Position numbers and translations under genes: made by a program. From contig JAIXSY010000032.1 of assembly GCA_027484445.1 (NCBI GenBank), forward strand, positions 184,438 to 248,437: a stretch of 64,000 nucleotides of DNA, read 5' to 3'. Source of the DNA: Verrucomicrobiaceae bacterium (lineage in GTDB: Bacteria > Verrucomicrobiota > Verrucomicrobiia > Verrucomicrobiales > Verrucomicrobiaceae). Below the pieces are notes generated by a model. The model saw only the letters and a program-made list of their open reading frames with translations. It was not told where the DNA came from and searched no databases. Shown one piece after another: positions 59,695 through 64,000 of the stretch. Position 1 is the stretch's first letter. The number at the start of each line of letters is the position of its first letter.

Positions 59695-61239
59695 ATGAAC
59701 ACCACCCCCACCTCCCGCCGCACCTTTCTGCGCGGAACCGTCGCCGGCGCTGCCGGTCTCGCCACCCTGCCGACCTGGGCCGCACCCATCGGAGCCAATG
59801 AAGACGTCCGCGTCGCCGTCATCGGTTTCAAGGCCCGTGGCGCAGGCCACATCGCCAGCCTTTTGAAGATCAAAGGCGTCCGCTTGGTCGCCTTGTGCGA
59901 TGTGGACAGCGCTGTGCTGGACAAGCACGTCGCTGAACTGGCCAAAAAGAACATCAAGGTCAAGGCCTACAAAGACTACCGCGAGTGCTGCGCCGACCCC
60001 GAGATCGACGCCATCACCATCGCCACCCCCAACCACACACACACCCTGATCGCCCTGACCGGCATCGCCAACGGCAAGCATGTGTATGTGGAAAAGCCTG
60101 TCTCTCACAACATCATGGAAGGGCGCAAACTGATCGAGGCCTCCCTCGTCGCCGCCAAGAAAGGCCTTGTCGTTCAGCACGGCATGCAGCGCCGCTCCGA
60201 CCTCGGCTGGGCCGCCGCCATGGAATACGTGAAGAGCGGCAAGCTGGGCAAAGTGACCCTCAGCCGTGGCATCAATTACAAAGCCCGCAAAAGCATCGGC
60301 AAAATCGCCGCCCCGCTCTCCCCCGATGCCAATGGCCAATTCCAGCCCGGCACCGTCACCGATGCCACCGGCAAGCCGCTCACAGGCACCATTGATTACA
60401 AACTCTGGAGCGGACCCCGCGGCATCCTGCCCGTGCAGCGCACCCAGTTCCACTACGACTGGCACTGGCAGTGGGCCTATGGCAATGGCGACATCGGCAA
60501 CCAAGGCCCTCACCAGCTTGATGTAGCCCGCTGGGCGCTCGGCAATCCTGACATGCTGCCAAAGCGCGTCATGAGCTTCGGCGGACGCTGGGGTTATGAT
60601 GACGACGGCGAAACCGCCAACAACCAGATGGCCTTCTACGAATTCGCCGAAGGAGCACCCTTGTTGTTCGACAACCGCGGCCTGCCCATGAAGGACATGA
60701 ATTGGACCAAAGGTTACGAGCCTGTCTTCCGCATCAACGGCAAAGTCGCCGGCCCCCGCATCGGCAACGTCATCCACTGCGAAGGCGGCTTCATCGCAGA
60801 GTCCAAAGCCTACGACAACGACGGCAAAGCCATCGAGAAGTTCGACAACTTCCAAGACGGCCCTGACCACATGAAAAACTTCATCGAATCCGTCCGCGCC
60901 GGCAAAATCATCAAAGACGTCCTGAACGTCGCTCACGGTCACCACGCCGCTGCCCTGGCCCACATGGCCAACGTCAGCTACCGCTTGGGCAAAAAGATCA
61001 GCAACGAAGAGATCAAAGAACGTCTCAGCGGCAACAAAGCCGCGCAGGAAACCTTCGACCACTTCGTGCAAAACCTCGTGGACAACAAGATCGACGTGAA
61101 GGCCGAACTCGCCTCCTGCGGTCCGATGCTCGAATTCGATCCAGTGACCGAGAAATTCATCGGCGAGTTCGCTGATGAAGCCAACAAGCTCGCCACCGAC
61201 ACCTACGTGTCGGAGTTTGAGCTACCCAAGATCAGCTAA
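59695..61239 (+). CDS. Gfo/Idh/MocA oxidoreductase with Tat signal
   Basis: A 514-residue protein. The twin-Arg signal TSRRTFLRGTVAGAAGLATL marks Tat export. The NAD-binding domain starts VRVAVIGFKARGAGHIASLL, with ATPNHTHTLIALTGIANGKH and VEKPVSHNIMEGRKLIEASL containing the catalytic EKP motif. The C-terminal domain follows from about residue 170. These exported oxidoreductases are numerous in Verrucomicrobia and act on sugars or sugar acids. A strong terminator follows. Confidence 0.9.
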   Translation: MNTTPTSRRTFLRGTVAGAAGLATLPTWAAPIGANEDVRVAVIGFKARGAGHIASLLKIKGVRLVALCDVDSAVLDKHVAELAKKNIKVKAYKDYRECCADPEIDAITIATPNHTHTLIALTGIANGKHVYVEKPVSHNIMEGRKLIEASLVAAKKGLVVQHGMQRRSDLGWAAAMEYVKSGKLGKVTLSRGINYKARKSIGKIAAPLSPDANGQFQPGTVTDATGKPLTGTIDYKLWSGPRGILPVQRTQFHYDWHWQWAYGNGDIGNQGPHQLDVARWALGNPDMLPKRVMSFGGRWGYDDDGETANNQMAFYEFAEGAPLLFDNRGLPMKDMNWTKGYEPVFRINGKVAGPRIGNVIHCEGGFIAESKAYDNDGKAIEKFDNFQDGPDHMKNFIESVRAGKIIKDVLNVAHGHHAAALAHMANVSYRLGKKISNEEIKERLSGNKAAQETFDHFVQNLVDNKIDVKAELASCGPMLEFDPVTEKFIGEFADEANKLATDTYVSEFELPKIS

Positions 61240-61260
61240 TTCCATTTCCTCGGAATCCAG

Positions 61261-61298
61261 GCCCGTGCCGCTAATCCAGCGGCACGGGCTTTTTTTTG
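61261..61298 (+). terminator. Rho-independent terminator
   Basis: A 12-bp stem (GCCCGTGCCGCT / AGCGGCACGGGC) with loop AATCC is followed by eight T. Confidence 0.92.
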
Positions 61299-61528
61299 GC
61301 AAAACAGAAGCCGACTTCACCACGGTGCAGCATGCTATGACACGATCGCTGCCAGTGAAGCGTTTGCCCCTTCATGCACACCTTTTTTCTCAGCCAGCCG
61401 TAGTCTGCCCCGACTCCCTGGCCTTAAGGATTCGTGAGCCAAAGATCGAGTGACGCCATCGAGCTGAATCCGAAAAAGCGGAGAAAGAGTATTGATAATC
61501 AAGGGTTTGGGCTAATGTAAATGCACTG

Positions 61529-61761
61529 TTTGCCTGGCAACTTTTTTATGGCAACTTTTTTCAAAAGGGTGTGGGGAAAGTGAGGCAGAAAGCAGGTGGA
61601 GAGAGCCATGCGAGTTGAACCCCGAACCTGACACGGCGTTGTACCCACAAGGCAAATTTGACGACAAAGGCACGTCCCCCCTTGGCGATCCCAAAACGGC
61701 CTCAAAATCAACGATGACCGGCCTTATCCGAGTGCCATTCAGGCCAGGCATCTTTTTTGTA
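61529..61761. repeat. Left copy of a MITE-like repeat, with internal extra sequence
   Basis: Positions 61634-61761 match 63708-63832 in inverted orientation with few differences. The outer end towards 61529 has TTTGCCTGGCAACTTTTTT and an extra AAAGTTGCC segment, and holds about 70 nt not present in the other copy. Short frames read across it but share no start. Confidence 0.85.
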
Positions 61762-61813
61762 ATATGAAACCTCCCCGCCTGTGGTTGGCAGACGGGAAGG
61801 GTCATACATGAGT

Positions 61814-62215
61814 TTAAGCACGTCCAGACCACGCTTTGCGGGCAAAGATGGCGGCAGTCACCGACATCGCCACACAAGCAAACAGCTTGGGGTGATAAAT
61901 CGGCAGAGTGCTAATGGCAGGTTTTGTAAATAAACAAAACAGCACTATGCCCATTAGATAGGCACTGGCTAACCATAAAGCCAAGCTGCGAGATTTCTGG
62001 TGGAAGTTAAACTCGACTCTCCAAGAATAAACTGCCATCAACAAGGCTAGGCACCCACAAATGAGCGCCAATAAACTCACCCAACTGGAATGCAGCCACT
62101 GCCACAAATAAACGGCCACACTGATAAGGGATAAACCCGCAAACCCTGTGAGGGCGGCAAGTACTCTGAGAAACCGTTTTTGTTCAATGAGATGGGGTTC
62201 GGAAGTGGTTTTCAT
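61814..62215 (-). CDS. Small membrane protein
   Basis: A 133-residue product with four hydrophobic segments (VLAALTGFAGLSLISVAVYL, WVSLLALICGCLALLMAVYS, ALWLASAYLMGIVLFCLF, and LFACVAMSVTAAIFA). Its start overlaps the stop of the calcium-repeat protein by 4 nt, so the two are translationally coupled. No family recognised. It may be a membrane partner of that secreted protein. Confidence 0.65.
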   Translation of the reverse strand: MKTTSEPHLIEQKRFLRVLAALTGFAGLSLISVAVYLWQWLHSSWVSLLALICGCLALLMAVYSWRVEFNFHQKSRSLALWLASAYLMGIVLFCLFTKPAISTLPIYHPKLFACVAMSVTAAIFARKAWSGRA

Positions 62216-63588
62216 GGTAGTGGGTCTGGGGTGTTTGCTGCTTGATTTGCAGCTTCGCCGATCAAGGCACCAAGGCCACCAAATACGGCTGAGGCTCCTG
62301 TCAATGCAAGCGCGATGGGAGTTCCTACTCCAGTTGCTGCTGCAATAACAGCTAGGCCAGCCAGAGCCGCAGATATACCATAGCAGATATTGGATAGAGT
62401 GCTGAGACCACTCGCATCAGACTCAGTGTATGAACCGCCAGTTTCTACCAGACCAGTATTGTCATCTGAAGCTTCATCTTCATAAGTTAAAGTTAGTTCG
62501 CTATCCACTTCTTCATCTTCCGGAGTCTCATCGGGCACGTTGGGATCGGTCCCATTGTGGTACTCTTCGCTGTTTGTGAAGTTATCTTCATCGGGGTCAT
62601 CAGTGGCGTTGTTCGCGTCATTGGAATCCAGTTCATGGGTGACTTCCCAGACATCCGTCATGCCATCGCCGTCATTGTCATATGATTCGGTGATGCCTGA
62701 GTCAGGACTGTTGCCCTCACTATACTCCTCCGCATTTGTCTCACCATCACCGTCGAGATCGCCGCTCACGTCGTCAGTGGCGTCTTGAGGGTTCATGCCG
62801 AGGTAGGTTTCGATGCGGTCGGGGATACCGCCAGAGTCGCTATCAGTGGTATCCACCATGTACCAGTCGGTGTATTGAGTGCTGCGGCTGTAGGCATTGT
62901 TGGGGTCGGTGTGATAGACGTTGGTTTCTTCGCCGTCAGTGAGGCCGTCGCCATCGCTATCGACACTGGTGGGGTCGGTGCCTTCGGTGGTCTCGGTCAT
63001 GTCGGGCACGCCGTCGCTATCGGTGTCGGGATTCACCACGGGGTAGTAGTGGTCATCGTAGTCGCTGCGGCCATTACCATCGCTGTCCGCAATGGCGGGG
63101 TCGGTAGCAGAGGTGGTGGTTTCGTAGTCGTCGGTGAGACCATCGGCATCGGTGTCCGCCGGTGGTGCTTGCTCTGTGGTGGTGGAGGCTTCTTCGGGGG
63201 TGGTGCCAGGGTTTTCTACCGGTGGGTGGGCGCTATAGAAATCGGCGAGGTCGCTCTGACCGTTGCCATCGCTATCCCAGTTCATGGGATCGGTCTGGGT
63301 GGTGGCGACCTCGTCCCCATCGTTGATGCCGTCATAGTCTGAATCATAGAGAACGGGGTCCGTGCCGAGCCAGGTCTCATACCAAGCGGGCAGGCCGTCG
63401 GTATCAAAGTCGCTGATGTCGGGGCCGCTTTCGGGGGCTTCCTCGGTGGACTGCCAGACTGGCTGGAGGCTGGTGTCTGGGATGTATTTGGCTTGCAAGG
63501 CCTGCCCGCCGATGAGGCAGGTGAGGGCCGCGAGCTGAAGGGTTCGGCCTTTCTTTAACCATGTTCTCCTGAATTGACGTAGGTGCAT
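62212..63588 (-). CDS. Secreted thrombospondin type 3/calcium-repeat protein
   Basis: A 458-residue protein from MHLRQFRRTWLKKGRTLQLA with a signal-like N terminus (QLAALTCLIGGQALQAK). Residues about 50-340 hold at least eleven D-x-D-x-D-G calcium loops (DTDGLPAWYE, DSDYDGINDGDE, DSDGNGQSDLADF, DTDADGLTDDYE, DSDGDGLTDGEE, DGDGMTDVWEVTHE). The C terminus has a hydrophobic Gly/Ala stretch (ISAALAGLAVIAAATGVGTP) that could be a membrane or pore-like segment. Repeats of this type are common on verrucomicrobial surface proteins. It is coupled to the small membrane protein and flanked by inverted MITE copies. Confidence 0.85.
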   Translation of the reverse strand: MHLRQFRRTWLKKGRTLQLAALTCLIGGQALQAKYIPDTSLQPVWQSTEEAPESGPDISDFDTDGLPAWYETWLGTDPVLYDSDYDGINDGDEVATTQTDPMNWDSDGNGQSDLADFYSAHPPVENPGTTPEEASTTTEQAPPADTDADGLTDDYETTTSATDPAIADSDGNGRSDYDDHYYPVVNPDTDSDGVPDMTETTEGTDPTSVDSDGDGLTDGEETNVYHTDPNNAYSRSTQYTDWYMVDTTDSDSGGIPDRIETYLGMNPQDATDDVSGDLDGDGETNAEEYSEGNSPDSGITESYDNDGDGMTDVWEVTHELDSNDANNATDDPDEDNFTNSEEYHNGTDPNVPDETPEDEEVDSELTLTYEDEASDDNTGLVETGGSYTESDASGLSTLSNICYGISAALAGLAVIAAATGVGTPIALALTGASAVFGGLGALIGEAANQAANTPDPLP

Positions 63589-63707
63589 CGTTTCGAGTGT
63601 TTAGTGGTTGATTTAATCGGAATTATATCCGGAGGCCTACTTCATAGCAATACACGGGGGATGGGGGGCAAGATAAAAATTTTGGCAGCCTGTCGCAGTG
63701 TCTCATT

Positions 63708-63866
63708 AAAAAAAGATGCCAGGCAAGAATGGCACTCGGATAAGGCTGGTCATCGTTGATTTTGAGGCCGTTTTGGGATCGCCAAGGGGGGACGTGCCTT
63801 TGTCGTCAAATTTGCCTTGTGGGTACAACGCCGCGAGTGCCATTCTTGCCTGGCAACTTTTTCTAT
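63708..63866. repeat. Right copy of the MITE-like repeat
   Basis: Bounded by perfect 22-bp inverted repeats at 63717-63738 and 63834-63855 (both containing GAATGGCACTCG or its complement) with an AT-rich flank. Positions 63708-63832 are inverted relative to 61634-61761. No protein is recognised in it. Confidence 0.88.
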
Positions 63867-63876
63867 GGACGCAGTC

Positions 63877-63960
63877 CAGACTGATCGACCAAAGGAGCGC
63901 GGACACTCCTGTCCGCTTGGCTGAATGCTTCGCGGCTTCGCTGCTTTGTTGAAGGTGGCC
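63877..63960. repeat. GC-rich palindromic repeat material at the window edge
   Basis: GCGGACACTCCTGTCCGC and CGCGGCTTCGCTGC form hairpins near the end of the window. They look like a further dispersed repeat family. The copy runs near the edge, so its full extent is unknown. Confidence 0.45.
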
Positions 63961-64000
63961 GACAAGAGGGGCCGCGCTGCCCTGGGCTGGGATGCGCAGC

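Noticed and set aside
61512..61877. Short frames across the left MITE copy
   Set aside because: The same peptide pieces appear in the right copy in other contexts; they are translations of the repeat without a conserved start or length.

Overview
The window looks like a chromosome segment of a verrucomicrobium (Prosthecobacter/Verrucomicrobiaceae-like). Pointers are two large Planctomycetes/Verrucomicrobia-type cytochrome-domain proteins (PSD1/DUF1549/DUF1553), a DUF1501 protein, a sigma factor overlapping a FecR-LamG protein, a Tat-exported Gfo/Idh/MocA oxidoreductase, a bifunctional rhamnulose-phosphate aldolase/dehydrogenase, and several families of dispersed palindromic repeats. Assignment is from gene content only.

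Layout. 1-7.7 kb: end of a GAF protein, a GYF-like protein with a lysine/alanine tail, two nucleoside hydrolases, a Thermus-type isocitrate dehydrogenase, and a nucleoside/ribose uptake operon (binding protein, permease, hydrolase) interrupted by an AAA/DUF4143 ATPase gene bracketed by matched hairpins. 7.9-15.5 kb: secG, an M23 peptidase, a PQQ-like propeller protein, a sigma factor/FecR pair, ssb and a zinc-type binding lipoprotein. 15.5-24 kb: the most unusual part. About 24 tandem tRNA-like units (16.26-19.39 kb) between palindromic repeats, followed by a Ro60/TROVE protein, an opposing membrane protein, the RNA ligase RtcB and an HNH nuclease. 24-38 kb: a PLP lyase, a decayed TonB receptor, small lipoproteins, an M20 peptidase, sulfite reductase, DUF1501, a truncated lactate permease, a second ATPase and a PSD1 protein. 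38-56 kb: sulfite reductase flavoprotein, TonB receptor, uvrA, a second PSD1 protein, a PUR-domain protein, L,D-transpeptidase, rhodanese, an ATP-grasp/alpha-E pair, a probable siroheme decarboxylase and a cytochrome-like protein. 56-64 kb: rhamnose catabolism, E1-beta, Gfo/Idh/MocA oxidoreductase, and a two-gene unit with a calcium-repeat protein flanked by inverted copies of a small repeat element.

The strongest candidate for an undescribed system is the tRNA-like array with Ro60-RtcB-HNH. By anticodon the units cover all 20 amino acids, mostly once each, with encoded CCA-type ends and 6-12 nt spacers of the form nTTTCAn. Discriminator bases mostly match the expected identity (U73 in Cys, G73 in Asn/Asp/Gln/Trp/Glu, G3-U70 in Ala). 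Almost all units have a rewired elbow: the D-loop GG is replaced by CAG and the T-loop TTC by NGC. Four units carry hairpin insertions in the T loop and one carries an insertion in the anticodon loop. One Glu unit is canonical. This looks like a selected set of non-translational tRNA mimics served by an RNA chaperone and an RNA ligase; the function is inference.
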